NCBI GenBank assembly: GCA_963575745.1
Contig: CAUYUJ010003072.1
Location: 1-64,000, forward strand
DNA length: 64,000 nt
Source of the DNA: Prorocentrum cordatum
Taxonomy: Eukaryota; Sar; Dinophyceae; Prorocentrales; Prorocentraceae
Reading direction: 5' to 3'
Of this stretch, positions 23,229 to 34,935 are shown piece by piece (the stretch's first letter is position 1; each line of letters starts with the position of its first letter). The notes beneath the pieces were generated by a model, which saw nothing but the letters and a program-made list of their open reading frames with translations, was not told the origin of the DNA and did not search any database. Both the position numbers and the translations under genes were made by a program.

Positions 23229-23370
23229 GTCTCATATATATATATATATATATATACAGACAGAGAGAGAGAGAGAGAGAGACAAAAACATAGAGAGCGA
23301 GGGTGTGTGTGTGTGAGAGAACGGCGGAGGAGGAGGAGCAGAAGGAGGAGGAGGAGGAGGAGCAGGAGGA
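23229..23370. repeat. Compound microsatellite (AT, GA, GT, GGA)
   Basis: (AT)n at 23232-23255, (GA)n at 23264-23282, (GT) at 23305-23315 and GGA from 23320 to 23370. Confidence 0.85.
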
Positions 23371-23869
23371 GGAAACAAATGGCTGTTTTGAATCATGCGC
23401 TGCCGCGCTCCGCTCCCCTGCCGGAGGAGGGCTCCGCAGCTGGAGCGCGCGCAGAGTGCCGCGGGGGAGGCAACCCGCGTGGAGGGAGGCGGGATACACT
23501 TAAGGGTGCGGAGTGCAGTCAACCCATACAGTGCGGGCGAGACCGCAAGAAACCCTCGCAAGAAACCTAACCCTAAGAACCCGTGCGCGAGGTGCACCTG
23601 AGGAGAAACCTGGAGCACCCTGAACGCAGCAGCTCCTTCAACGGCTGCGGGAGGTCACCGCGCAGCGCGAGGAGCGAAGAAACTCAGGATATCCTGACGA
23701 AAAGCATCTGGCTTCTTGATGCGCGCCCCCACTGTATAGTAAGGATGCGCGATAATGGTGCAAAGGCCCAGCGAAGGTGGCCAGGGATGGGTCGAAGGGG
23801 AAGGATGCGAGGGTGACCCTGGAAAGCCACTCATCCTTACTGTGTGGGTTGACTGAATTGTGGTTGTGG
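23371..23869. other. Unrecognised stretch with a dispersed 55-bp word
   Basis: No gene is supported. Positions 23527-23581 resemble 26056-26110 at roughly 80 percent identity over 55 bases (shared AAGAAACC[T/C]AACCCT core). Confidence 0.45.
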
Positions 23870-24058
23870 TGGTGGTGGCGGGAAGGGAGGAGGGAGGAGG
23901 GAGGAGGGAGGAGGGAGGAGGGAGGAGGGGGGAGGGGGGAGGGGGGAGGAGGAGGAGGAGGAGGAGGAGGAGGAGGAGAGGAGGAGGAGGAGGAGGAGGA
24001 GGAGGAGGAGGAGGAGGAGGAGGAGGAGAGGGAGGAGGAAGAGGAGGAGGAGGAGCCT
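23870..24058 (+). repeat. (GGA)n polypurine array
   Basis: GGGAGGAGG units pass into pure GGA triplets; almost no pyrimidine for about 185 bases. Confidence 0.92.
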
Positions 24059-25034
24059 AGGGCACCAAGCTTCGCGCAGCGCTCCGCGATGCGCGATTGC
24101 TTTCGCGACCTCGCGCTGCCGCCATGGACAGGGGCGCCTCTCCAACCCAAGCCGCGGTGCGCGAAGCGCGATGGCCTTTGCGCCCCTGCGGGTGACCTGG
24201 AGTATCCCAACGCGCTCTCCTCCTACCTGGCGCTGGCCTTCCGTGCTCAGGCACAACTGGGAAAATGACGAATCGACAACATGATCGCTGGTGTGGCCTG
24301 CCATGACTCCTCGCACACAGAATGCGTGTATGGTGGCAAAGCGGGCATACATGCCGCGATGCCTTGTGACGCGAAAGCGCGTTTCAATGCAAAAAACGGC
24401 GCCCACACTTCACCGCAAATTGCGTATACTGTTTCATCGCATCGACATGCCTACATCGTGACATCTTGCGCACGGCCGCTAGGAGAAAGAAACTGACGAC
24501 GAGAAAGAACAACACATACGCAAGGCAATACCACACATTTCGTGGCTGCCTGTTTCCTGCACACACTCTCTCTCTATATATATCGCACAACCAATATCGT
24601 GACCGCCTGCGCCTCTGAACTACCTTCCTCATCAACCGCGCGTCCATGTCTGATCCTGCGTGTTCACATGCATTGGCTGCCCTCTTTATGCCCGAGCTCC
24701 TCGCCGTCATCTCCCTGCATAACCGCCGTGCTCGCAAGATCTCCTCTGACTCGGCGGCGTTCAAGCGGGGGGCGTCCAAGAGCGGGGGGCGCAAATCATG
24801 GCCGGCGGCATGTCAGGGACGCATTGGAATAAGAAGAGGCGCAATGACATCTGGGAAGATATCATGGTCCCTGCCATGATATCCAGCCCCCCTACTCATC
24901 ACCTCCCCTTCGCCGCCCCAGACTGACGCGACCGCTACCTGCTACGAGGTATCCTTCAAGACTCCCAGGTGCTGCGGCCCACTGTGCTGTCAGTTGCATG
25001 CCTGTGGCCGTTCGCGAGGGTCTTGCAGTACTGG
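24059..25034. other. Unrecognised stretch
   Basis: Mixed-composition sequence with several short open frames, none resembling a known protein; I see no RNA gene. Confidence 0.4.
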
Positions 25035-25160
25035 TCGCGGTGTGTGTGTGTGTGTGTATGTGTGTGTATGTGTGCGTGCGTGTGTGCGTGTGTGTGCGTG
25101 TGGTGCGTGTGCGTGTGGTGCGTGTGGTCTGTGTGTTTGTGTGTGTGCTGTGCGGTGCTC
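25035..25160 (+). repeat. GTGTGC-type microsatellite
   Basis: GT and GTGC words with occasional A run for about 125 bases. It is a small relative of the CA-rich arrays at 50-54 kb, in the opposite orientation. Confidence 0.85.
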
Positions 25161-26959
25161 GCGAATCGCGGGATGCCAGACTGCAGGCGCCCTTCTAGAG
25201 AGTGGACGTGCCGCTTCAGGCTATCCTCCGCTAGCTTGTCCACATCTGTGGCGGACAATTTTTTTTCTGTACGCCGCAGCGCGGCAGAGGAAGGCCGCAC
25301 GCGCGCTTGGGCAAGCTGGGTGGCGGCATTGCGAATCATCCCTCGCTCTCCCTCTCCCCCCCCCTCTCTGTGGCGGGCAGGCAGTGGAGCGTAATCCGAG
25401 CGTTGGCTGCTGCGTCGCCTGGACGTTAAAGTGGTGCACTCTCCAGGTCGTCCGACAGGATATGCCCCCCAGGCCATTCAGCTCGCAACTGAAGGTCGAG
25501 CGAGCTCCAGCGCTGACGTCTGCACTGGAACGCAAGGATGCTGCAGGCACGACCTGAAGACGCTACGGTAGAGGGAAACAATTACTGAACACTCCCCCTC
25601 CCCCCCAAACTCAACGTTGGCACGCGCGGGAGGGACTGCGGTCGAAGTACATCTCGTCAGACCCACCGCCAACTTTGAACATTGGGGGGAGGGGGAAGCG
25701 TTGACGGATGAATGTGGCATGAGTGTTCGCTAATTTGTTCCGAGGCCTGTAGTGTCGAGTCGAGTCGCAGACCCAGAAAGCTGAGGAGGACGGCGCAGCC
25801 GCGTCTGCGGGTTTCACGGACTCGTCACGAATCGCCTTGAAGGCGGCAGCCGCGGCCCCAAGAAGTCCGAGGCGCCTCGGCACTTCTCCGAACAGTCTGC
25901 GAACCTTGTAGTGGCAGGCCCAGCGTAAGACAAGGTCGAAGCGCTCAAGGTCCTGGCTGTTGGTTTGCCTTCGCGTCGCTGGAACGCCTTCGCGTGTGCC
26001 GCCGTGGCCCGCGTCGCGAGGCAGAGCCAAGCATCGCCGGCCTGGGGCGTGGGGTACAGTGGAGGCCCGACCACAAGAACCTTCCACAAGAAACCCAACC
26101 CTGAGACCCCAGGACGACGACGACAGCGACGACGACGTACGACGAGGACGTACGACGCCGACGACAATTTCGGCGCCATTTCGGCGGCTAGGCTGTTCCA
26201 GATGGGCGGATCCTAAGCCACTGGCGGCGTTCCATCTGGAACGCCGGCGCTGGGGCTGCCGCCGCATCGCCACGACGCGAAGCTACCGTAGCCTAGGATC
26301 TTTCTCGCCAACTCGATGTCAGCGGGATGCATCTCGAACTGCACCGCGCGAGGAGGCCCATCCGTCAAGCCAGACGGCCCGTGGAAGGTCCGGCGTCTCG
26401 CGAGAGCCGCGCCAGCGTCGAGGCTGAAGAGTGCACGGGCGTCCTCCTGCGCCGTGATGGCCTCGCCGCGTTGCCGACCCCGCCGCATTGCCGCGCCGGC
26501 GGAGGTGGCCTGGCTGTCGTCGTTGTCTCTGGACCCGGGCGTCGTGGGTCGAGCCCTGCTGAAATGGGCACCGTCATGGCGGCTGAGACTTCAGGACGCA
26601 TCACCCGCCAGCGACGCTCCTTGCCAAGCCACGCCGAAGTCTGCGGGGGCCACGTGGGCTCGTGAGCTCCGGCTCCTTCGCCTCGGTGTCGGCGACGAGT
26701 CTGCGCGCTGGAGTCGGCGAGCGCCTCAGGGATCGTGTTGGGGGCCCTGCCGCCGGCTAGGACCGAGCCCACTGCGGCTCCAGAGTCTTCCTCGCGGGGC
26801 GCGTCCCGTAGCAGCTGGCCCTCGTCGTGCCAGCTGCACGGACCTCCGCCAAACCCCGTCTTGAGGCCCTTCTCGTCGTGGTCGTCCTCGTACTCCCTGG
26901 CCGTCTCCCGGGATGCGCCGCGTGGACGGCTTCCCCCGGGGCCGTAGGCGACCCGAGGG
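25161..26959. other. Coding-like but unidentified sequence, mainly minus strand
   Basis: Minus-strand frames contain stretches with protein-like composition, for example QDLERFDLVLRWACHYKVRR (about 25900-25960) and EYEDDHDEKGLKTGFGGG (about 26840-26900), but no domain is recognised and frames change. A small ACG/TACGACG patch at about 26113-26165 resembles the 18.4-19.6 kb array. I list this as possible host or ORF1 debris only. Confidence 0.25.
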
Positions 26960-27720
26960 GAGGGCGAGGGGGGGAGGAGGAGGAGGTGGAGGAGGAGGAG
27001 GAGGCGGAGGGGGAGGAGGAGGAGGAGGAGGAGGAGGAGGAGGAGGAGGAGGAGGAGGAGGAGGAGGAGGAGGAGGAGGAGGAGGAGGAGGAGGAGGAGG
27101 AGGAGTAGTAGTAGGAGGAGGAGGAGGAGGAGGGAGGAGGAGGAGGAGGAGGAGGAGGAGGAGGAGGAGGAGGAGGAGGAGAGGAGGAGGAGGAGGAGGA
27201 GGAAGGAGGAGGAGGAGGAGGAGGAGGAGGAGGAGGAGGAGAGGAGGAGGAGGAGGAGGAGGAGGAGGAGGAGGCTGTGGAGCAACTTCTGTGCCTCTGG
27301 GAGGAGAGGCTGAGGCAATAAGGCCGTCTTGCAGCAGCTGCTCTGCCGGGCGGCGCGGCCGAGGACGGAGATCGCACCGCGTCGGGTGGTGGGCGCTGCA
27401 GCTGGTGCTGGGTCGTGGGGAGGGGGGGGGCTGCACGGTTTCCCCCAGGGCCGTAGGCGACCCGGAGGAGGAGGAGGAGGAGGAGGAGGAGGAGGAGGAG
27501 GAGGAGGAGGAGGAGGAGGAGGAGGAGGAGGAGGAGGAGGAGGGAGGGGGATTAGGATGAGGATGAGGATGAGGAGGAGGAGGAGGAGGAGGAGGAGGAG
27601 GAGGAAGAGGAGGAGGAGGGTGTGGAGGAGGAGGGGGAGGAGGAGGAGGAGGAGGAGGAGGAGGAGGAGGAGGAGAAGGAGGAGCCGGAGGAGGAGGATA
27701 AGGAGGACGGGTCGCCTAAG
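26960..27720 (+). repeat. Two (GGA)n polypurine arrays with a shared short leader
   Basis: GGA arrays occupy about 26966-27275 and 27462-27705. Each is preceded by almost the same sequence: ACGGCTTCCCCCGGGGCCGTAGGCGACCC-like text at about 26926-26955 and ACGGTTTCCCCCAGGGCCGT AGGCGACCC-like text at about 27435-27463. The arrays therefore look like two copies of one unit (leader plus GGA tail). Confidence 0.9.
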
Positions 27721-27781
27721 CCCTTCGGACCCCCCCCCAGGGGGGGCCGGGCGGCTGAAGTAAGAGAAACAAACAACAACA

Positions 27782-27846
27782 AACATAAACGTTTGGCGCT
27801 CCGCGCGAGTTTCTTGGATTCGCGCGGAGCGCCAAAAGTTTATGTT
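27782..27846. repeat. Near-perfect hairpin, 27-nt arms
   Basis: Left arm 27782-27808 and right arm 27820-27846 are reverse complements at 26 of 27 positions (one G/T difference), separated by 11 bases. The arm includes TTTGGCGCTCCGCGCGA. The AT-rich outer part and GC-rich inner part give a very stable stem. It could be a foldback element or a structured site. Confidence 0.9.
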
Positions 27847-28464
27847 CATGGCGTTTTTTCTACTTCGATGAAGGCGGGATCGCGGCTGCGGAAGCCCATG
27901 GGGGGGACGCGGGCGCTGCCGGGGTTTCGCGATCCTGCTCACGGAACCGTTGCTGACGTAGTTTTGGCTCGGCTTGCCCAGCCCTCTGCCAGGGAGGGCG
28001 GCATCTTGGCCATCACGTCTACTGAAGAATCCCCATCCTGTGAGTCCGTCGCTCGAGTGCTGGACCTGCTTGCATCAAGCCTTGGAGGCGGCGGAGGTGG
28101 GGTGGCAATGTCCTGTCGGTCGTGGTATCTGCGCTTTCGGCGCCAGAGTCGGACGGAGCCCACCGGCTCGCCCCCCCGTGCTCGCAGCGTTGGCACCGGT
28201 GACGCTGGTCTGGCTGGCTGCAGCGCCGTGGGCGGCCCCGACGAAGAGCTCGAGAAGGAAGGTGAGTGTGGAGAGGGTGCGCGTAGAATTTGCTGGACAC
28301 CGTCCGATCAATCCTTCCGAGGAGGAGGAGGAGGAGGAGGAGGAAGAGGAGGAGGAGGAGGAGCTGGCCGGCGCAGGAGTTTTCCCGTGGGGCACCCCCC
28401 ATGGGATCGCCGAGCCGCTGCTGATCAGGTGATTGCTGCCGATGCTCTGATCCAGGTCGTCGTC
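27847..28464. other. Unrecognised stretch
   Basis: A + frame is open through here but its translation (Gly/Arg-rich, with a GGA tract at 28318-28365) does not resemble a known protein. Confidence 0.4.
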
Positions 28465-28466
28465 TA

Positions 28467-28642
28467 CAGTCGGGGCGTTGACCTAAGGAACCCTAAATAA
28501 GGAACGGGGCCCATTTCTCCCACAAGATGAACTTCGATTGTCCATGGAAAACCTCAGGACAACCCTAGGATCACTGCAAAACAACTAAGGAACACGGAGC
28601 CCCTCCCGAACGAAAAGGGTTCCTTCTTCAGGGCCCCGACTG
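28467..28642. mobile_element. MITE family 1 (CAGTCGGGG ends), copy 1, 176 bp
   Basis: Begins CAGTCGGGGCGTTGACC and ends GGGCCCCGACTG, giving inverted termini (CAGTCGGGGC plus a shared GGAACCC block about 20 bases in from each end). It is flanked by TA at 28465-28466 and 28643-28644. Two further copies in this window share its length and interior words (CCTAAGGAACCC, CCATGGAAAACCT, AAAAGGGTTCCTTCT). A 2-bp TA duplication is typical of Tc1/mariner-type transposition. It encodes no protein. Confidence 0.88.
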
Positions 28643-28644
28643 TA

Positions 28645-29184
28645 CGCTGTCGAGGAGAATTGGCTCGTCCTCGCCCTTGCCATTGAGCTTAGGTGGCCAA
28701 AAAGGCTGGAAGGATGACACTCCCCGCGACATTCTCGCTGGTTTACGTGAAGACCGCTGTGGTTGCCGCGAAGCGGGCTGCCGCCCAGACCTGGTGTCCT
28801 TGGTCTGCTTTGCGTTCGCCAAGTGCCAGAAAAGATTGTGACTGCCGCTGTGATTGACTAAAACATGCACCTCCTTCATCGTCTCGTTGCCGAAATTTCC
28901 ACGTGTGCCGCGGAAAGTGATCAACCGGACATGGGTGTCTGGTCCCGGTTGGCCAAAACATGGCGCATGCCACGTGCCCCACGCACCTCGTGGCCAAGTC
29001 TGTAAAGTGTTCTGAGCTGATCGCGTACCGTCACCGCGCTCGCGTCGTGTTGGTCTTGAGCACCGCTGGCCCCCGTCATCAGCTCACTTCCTTGGGCGAA
29101 AGTTCAGGCCGGATGGGACGCGCCCCAATGACGGCCTTCTCGCCGAAGCCAGCCTGGCGCGTGCTCCTCGAGCTTGGTGAAGAC
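28645..29184. other. Unrecognised stretch
   Basis: Unique sequence with no supported gene. Confidence 0.4.
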
Positions 29185-29745
29185 GTTGGTAACGGTGGAA
29201 ATGACGTCAACGATGCTGCAGCTGATGATGATGATGATGCTGCTGCTGATGATGATGATGATGTTGGTGCTGCTTATGATGATGATACTGGAAATTACGA
29301 TGATCATATGGATGGTGATGACGATGTTGACGATGATGATGTTGATGCTCACGGTGTTGATGATGCAGTTGTTGATGATGTGGATGATGCAGCTGCTGGT
29401 GATGATGTCATGCGGATGACGACGATGATGGTTATGATGGGAACGATGATGACGGTTACCATGAGCAGAACACTGGCGATGACGATTATGGTATTGACGC
29501 TGCTGATGACGATGATGATGATGATGACGACGTGACGATGATGCTACTGCTAATGACGACGATGATGAAGGTACTGGTGGCGATGCTGATGATAACGATG
29601 ATGATGGTGATGATGAAGGTGCGGCTGAAGATGGTGACGACCCTTCTGCTGTTGCCGAGGATGGTTACAAGGATGCTGGTGATGATGAGTGTGCTAATGG
29701 TGATGAGGATGTTGGCGATGATGTTGATGTTTGTTTCATTACGCG
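29185..29745 (+). repeat. GAT/GATGAC cryptic trinucleotide array
   Basis: GATGATG runs with GCT, GTT and GAC variants extend for about 560 bases. Open frames give Asp-rich or Met/Leu-rich artefacts. Confidence 0.88.
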
Positions 29746-30199
29746 CCGTTGGCCCCTATAAGGATGTCGTATCCTTGTGGTGGCTGATGGGGCTCCTGCG
29801 AACCTTGTGCCGAGGATTCGAGATTCAGACACTCTGGTGTACGCATCTCACAAACGAGAGGCGGCGCGCGGTGACTTGGACCGAGACGACCAGCGAAATG
29901 CAGGGCGAGGGGGCCGAACCTATAGCCGACAGTGGCCCCTCGGCATGTCCCGCCGACAGACTCGAGAGTTACGGCCGACTTGACAAACGAATATATTGCC
30001 TCGTGCGTCTCAACATCGAGCGCAACCTACGTATCACTTTTCATAAGAGTGTGCCAGCGGGTGCTTCCCCGCTCGATTCCGATAGACGCCACAAGGGCAC
30101 TGGGAGTGAGGGGCCCCTCAGGGGCTACCGCGGCATTGGCGGGTTGCGCCGAAGTGCCCCGGGCCCCCGTCACTTTCGAAGAGGAGGAAGGGGGGGTCT
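29746..30199. other. Unrecognised stretch
   Basis: Unique sequence between the GAT array and the LINE remnant; no supported gene. Confidence 0.4.
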
Positions 30200-32854
30200 A
30201 CGGAGCCACGGCGAGACACGTCTCGACACTGGTCAGGAAGAGCCCCAAGGGCCCCCCAGGTCCGAGCGGAGGAGGAAGAAAAGCTACTATTCTCAAGCGA
30301 AACACTCGGCTCCACGGCGGGGGTGCCGACAGGCAGAGCAGCCGCAGGAGCGCCTGCGGCGGCGGGCTCGCGCGCCCGCTCAAGTACATCAGCAGCAGGT
30401 TTGCGCCTCCGCGCGTGCCCCGTTGCAGGCGCACGTACTTGCTCTGTTACTGCATCAGCTGGCCCACGTACTCCTGCAACTCCCGCAGCATGAAAGATGC
30501 CGGAACCTTGCCCTGCTTGCGGCCCACCCCCGCCTGAACGCAGCTCTGGTTCGCCATCTGGCGCCACCGCTGCTCGCGCAGCACGCAGGCGATCCTCTTG
30601 TCGTCTTTGTCGTGCGTCCTGCCCAGACGGCACATTCTGATCATCTTCATCTTCTCTTCCACGCCGTGTGTGTCGAGCCGCTCACGTATATCCATGCTCA
30701 GTCCCGCGAGTGCTCGGATTTGCGGTGCTCCGTGGGGAGGTCATTTCCCGCTCTTCTTCGCCGCCGTCGAATCGTTGTGCGTCTGCTCTGAGATCTCCGT
30801 CGCTTCGAGTCCATCGGCAAGGCGAAGAAAAGTGTCGAATCGGCGCCTGCCGAGCTCGCGCATCCCCTGTGAGCGCCTCAGGAGCTGCTTCACCATCGCG
30901 ACCAGGAGCCGACGAAGCCCTTTGTCGCCGACGCCTTTGAGCCGCCTGTCCTTGCTGCCTCCCTCGTCCTCGGTGCGTGGCTTGACGCGGTGGCCTGCGT
31001 CCTCCTCTCCAACGGCTCCTTCTGTCGCCTTGAGGGTGGCGGGCGTGGCGCCCCGCGAGACGCCGCGGAACAGGGCGAGGCAAGTGTTCTTCGCGAGCGC
31101 GCGCGGCATTCTGCAAGGCTAGCAAGCCCGAGCCCGCGCGTGCTATGTATAATCTCAGAGGGGACGTTTAACCCCCATGCTTGACGCCCCCCCCCCCCTT
31201 CCCCCCCCCCCGAGGCCAGCGGCGCCCGATGCCCCGCGAAGCTCGAACACGTTGCTTCGCATTATCTTCTGAAGCAAACGCGCTCCCAAAGTTCGCGCGC
31301 TGGTTCGTGGGCGCGCGGCGCCTAAGCAGGCGCGCAACGCCATGGCCCCCGCCGCGAGCCTTCGCCACCCCCACCACGAGCCTTCGTCACGTGCGCCACC
31401 AGCTCCTTCAGCGAGTCGAAGCGCAGGCCGCAAACGACGCCCTGCACCCTCAGCAACTCGCATGCGCACTCATCCTGGGCCCCCCATCCGTCACGCGAGC
31501 CTTGGGCGCCAGCTTCTCCTGCGGCTGGCCCCCCCTCGTCAGCGACGCCTCGAGTAGCTTCGCATCCGCCTTCAGAAAGGCCTTGGACACCTCCTCGCGG
31601 CTCCGCAACTCCTGCCGCGCTCGGTCGACGATCGCCAACTCCTCGAAGAAGTCCTCGTCGCCGCTGGTGCCCCCCGGAAGCGTGAGATCTCGCGTGAACT
31701 GCCTGGCGAAAAGGCTCGCGGACGCCGCCGGCTCCCCTTCCGCGTCGATGGGGGGCGGGCGCCCTCCAGATGGCCCCGCGCCGCGGCAAACGCCCACTGA
31801 TGCGCGAGAGGGTGTCGCGCCGCGTCTCGTCGCCAGCGCGCGCATTGCATCGCCGGGGCCGCGCGTGCAGGAAGAACTCCCCGGCGTTTCATCAGCTCCT
31901 CGTTTGGCGAGAACCCTGGCGTGCATATCGTGCGCCACCTGCGCCCCGCCTTGGGGGGTCCTCAACTTCTTGCAGATCTGCGCGCCCGCGCGGTGAAGCT
32001 CATATTCCGAGAGGGAATGACTGCGCGCGCCAAAGAGAGCAGCCTCCACAACTGACACAAGCAATAGTTGTCGTAGTAGCTCGCGGGGGCTCTTCGCGAA
32101 CGAGGATCTGCCCCTGTCGAGCCAGCCCTTCTTCAGCGCGCCGACGCGACAGCCGACCTCGACTTTCGCGTTGTCGTTTCAAGACGCGCCGCCCGCCACG
32201 GTGACGAGCATGTGGAAGCACGCGAGCAGAGCCATTCGCCAGCTGAGTCTTGAACTTGCGGTTCTCAGTCTGCTTGAGCTCCGTGACCAGCTCGCACTTC
32301 TCCATGTTCTGTCTCGCCCCCCCTTCTCGAGCTCGTTGGCCGGGATGGCCCGGCTCTCGTCGATGATCGCATGGGCGCCCGACGCCAGGCCAGTCAGTCC
32401 AACGCGCCTCTTCTCCAAGTCGTCGGCAAACTGCGCCGCCGCGCATGATGCAGGCAACTCCAGGATGGGTTCTCGTACATGAGCAGGTCGTCCTGAGCCG
32501 CGCGGTGGGCGCGCCGTCGTTGCGCGGGTTCTCTGAAAGCCACCGTGGACTCCTTGGGGCCTCGCAGGTGCCCATGGGGCAACGCAGCGCCTCGCCGCGC
32601 GCCTCGACCTCCACGGCGCGGCGGTGGATGCGATCGTGGAAGAGTGCCCAGCCAACGGCGTCTGCCATCTCCTCCGCCGCCTCGTCGAGCCACTTCATCG
32701 GGGCGCAGGCGAACGCGTTGGGCACGTCGAGAAGCTCCGACACGCTCCGAAGCCCGCGCTGCTTCAGCGCGTGGCCGACGCAGCGCGCGACCAACATCGC
32801 GCCCCCCTGTCTCCTGTAAGCCAGGTAGCCGCGGCGCGTCGGGTCGGAGTTCAT
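30200..32854 (-). pseudogene. LINE-like reverse-transcriptase remnant, several frameshifts
   Basis: Reading the minus strand from 32854: VARCVGHALKQRGLRSVSEL, then LLDVPNAFACAPMKWLDEAA, matches the first catalytic block of a LINE RT. In another frame AAAQFADDLEKRRVGL (about 32420) gives the FADD catalytic pair, and KCELVTELKQTENRKF plus LVSVVEAALFGARSHSL resemble the thumb region. A Cys/His segment (VVCGLRFDSLKELVAHV, about 31420) follows. From 31109 to 30200 another frame, with stops at 30741 and 30447, encodes a basic region (KMIRMCRLGRTHDKDDKRIA). At least three frame changes make it non-functional. The RT call is supported by two motifs in order; the 3' part is inferred to belong to it. 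Confidence 0.6.
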
Positions 32855-33261
32855 CTCGAACTCGCGGCAGCTCGGCTTCTTCCGGCGCCCCCCGGAAAAA
32901 AAAAAAAAAAAACTACCAGAACGCGCGGGCCAGGTGGATGAGCCTGTTGCCGCCCAAACCCCTCAGGCCATTGTGCTAGTCTAGAGAGAGAAGCCACATG
33001 GCCAGCGCGCTGCGGCAGGTGCTTGGCCTACTCGACGCGCGCGCGGCAAAACCTCCCGACCGCTGCGGCAAGACCGCGCCACCTCTTCGGCGGCAGGTTG
33101 CCTGGGCCCGCGCGGTGGACGCCTCGCCGTCGCGCGGCGCCCGGGATCGAGACAGCGCGGGTGCAGTGCGACAGGGGCGCCCCGCTGCACCGATCCCCTG
33201 CACTTCCCACTTTCCCGCGTCGCCCAGATCGTGCGACGTGAACCTCGTTCAGCCAACTATT
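32855..33261. other. Unrecognised stretch with an A17 run
   Basis: A homopolymer A run lies at about 32895-32911, next to the upstream edge of the minus-strand LINE remnant. The remainder is GC-rich with no recognised gene. Confidence 0.5.
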
Positions 33262-33777
33262 CTAAGTGGGTACTCCTTTCTCCGAGATGCTGCGATGGTA
33301 GCTCCTCGTCGTCGTGGAAGCTCCCACGATCCACTCGAAAAGCAGACGCGCCGCCCCCCTCGCTCGGCTTCGCCGTGCGAGCCGCGACCGCCGTCGCAGA
33401 CGGGCGCGACTCAGCGTAGTGATATACTGTCGGCGTCGAGCACCTCGGGCTCGCTCGGCAGGAAGATGGGTGATGCGATACTGCCCGAAGGTATGCCCAG
33501 GCTTCCCTGCCTCCTCCAGGTCCGGATCGAGCGATGCGCGTCTCTCAGTTCGTCTGCGTCTTGCCCGCTGCCGAAGCTGCTCCGTCGGCCTCTGGATGGG
33601 TTCCAGCTGCCCGTCATCACCAATGGAGTCAGACACTCGCGATGCCAGTTCAGCCGCCCGCTCTCGCTCCCCAGCGCGCAGGGCAACCAATTGACGCCTC
33701 TCAACTTGCAAACGTGCCTCTGCCGTAATCTGCCGTTCTGCTGGATGTTTGTTCGTTGGAGTGAATCTGCCCGACAT
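33262..33777 (-). CDS. Hypothetical charged protein fragment
   Basis: A 171-codon minus-strand frame beginning MSGRFTPTNKHPAERQ is rich in Arg, Glu, Gln and Ala with a pattern compatible with a coiled coil (RLQVERRQLVALRAGERERAAELA). It lies just outside the left arm of the palindrome. It may be part of the same LINE whose endonuclease lies on the far side of the palindrome, or unrelated host debris. I do not recognise a family. Confidence 0.25.
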   Translation of the reverse strand: MSGRFTPTNKHPAERQITAEARLQVERRQLVALRAGERERAAELASRVSDSIGDDGQLEPIQRPTEQLRQRARRRRTERRASLDPDLEEAGKPGHTFGQYRITHLPAERARGARRRQYITTLSRARLRRRSRLARRSRARGAARLLFEWIVGASTTTRSYHRSISEKGVPT

Positions 33778-34199
33778 CTTGAATCAGCTCCATGGCCAAA
33801 CTCCAATGCTGATCGATTTGTCGTTCTCCGCGCAAGGATGTGAACTAATTCTAGACGCTTCGCGTATCCCCACCAGCCCGTCCAGAAATGAGTCCCAGGG
33901 GAGTGGAGGTTATGAGGGAAGCGGGGGGGCATGCAGAAGAACAAAGGGCGGGGTGAGCCGCCATATGCCCCAAGAGGGGAAGGATGTAGGAGGAGCCGTC
34001 GTCGTCGGAGTAGGAGGAGGAAGAGGAGGAGCAGGAGGAGGAGCAGGAGGAGGAGGAGGAGGAATAGAAGGAGGAGGAGATGGAGGACTGCGAGGACGAG
34101 GAGGACGAGAAGGAGGTAAGGAGGAGGAGGAGGAGAAGGAGGAGGAGGGGGAGGGGGAGGAGGGAGGAGGAAGAAAAAGAGGAGGAGGAGGAGGACAAT

Positions 34200-34935
34200 G
34201 GCGTGCTTGGGGGCCTCTTGGGCCGTCTTTGGGGCCTCTTGGCGGTCCCGGGGGCCTCTTGCGTATCTCGGGGGGCCTCTTGTAGCCTCTTGGGGGTCTC
34301 TTGGGGGCCTCTTGGAGGCCTCATGGGGGCCTTTTGGGGCCTCTTGGGGCTCTCTTGGGGCGCTCTTGGGGCGCTCTTGGGAGCCTTCGAGGCGCTCTTG
34401 GGGCCATCTTGGAGGAGATCTATCAAAGAAGGGGGGTTCCCCAATTAGCGCTGCCCCTCTAGAGTGCCTCGAGTCGCCTCTTGGGCGCCCCAAGAGGCCA
34501 AAATCCTTCCAAAACCTAGGTAAAATCAATGTTTGTTGCTTTCTCGCCGTTTCGCTCTTGGAGCCGTCTTGGGTCATCTTGGACTCTCTTGGGGCCTCTT
34601 GGGGGTCTCTTGGCAACGTCTTGGAAGCTTCTTGGGGGCCTCTTGGGGTCTCTTGGGGCCCTCTTGAGGCGCTCTTGGGGCGTTCTTGGGGCGCTCTTGG
34701 GAGCCTTCGGGGCGCTCTTTGGGCCATCTTGGAGGAGATCTATCAAAGAAGGGGGGGTTGCTTATTAGCCCCGCCCCCCCAGAGTGCCTCGAGTCGCCTC
34801 TTGGGCCCCTCCCAAGATGCCTAAATCCTTCCCAAACCTAGGTAAAATCAATGTTTTGTGTTTTCTCGCCTGTTCGCTCTTGGAGCTGTCTTGGGCCATC
34901 TTGGACGCTCTGACACCTCGCGACCGGCCCCGTCC
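34200..34935 (+). repeat. CTTGGGG-rich 320-bp tandem units, left arm
   Basis: Units consist of TCTTGGGGCGCTCTTGGG-like short words followed by a conserved block with GGAGGAGATCTATCAAAG, GAGTGCCTCGAGTCGCC and ACCTAGGTAAAATCAATG. Two units are spaced 320 bases apart. Open frames are artefacts of the short words. Confidence 0.88.

Noticed and set aside
26365-27942. A 525-codon minus-strand frame
   Set aside because: Over half is poly-Leu/Pro/Ser from GGA arrays; the remaining ends show no domain.
27954-27976. GACGTAGTTTTGGCTCGG as a possible spliced-leader relic
   Set aside because: It lacks the CCA of the leader and ends in GG instead of AAG; too weak.
29532-30791. A 419-codon + strand frame
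   Set aside because: The start is GAT repeat and the rest is antisense to the LINE-like region, with His/Gln/Leu-rich composition.
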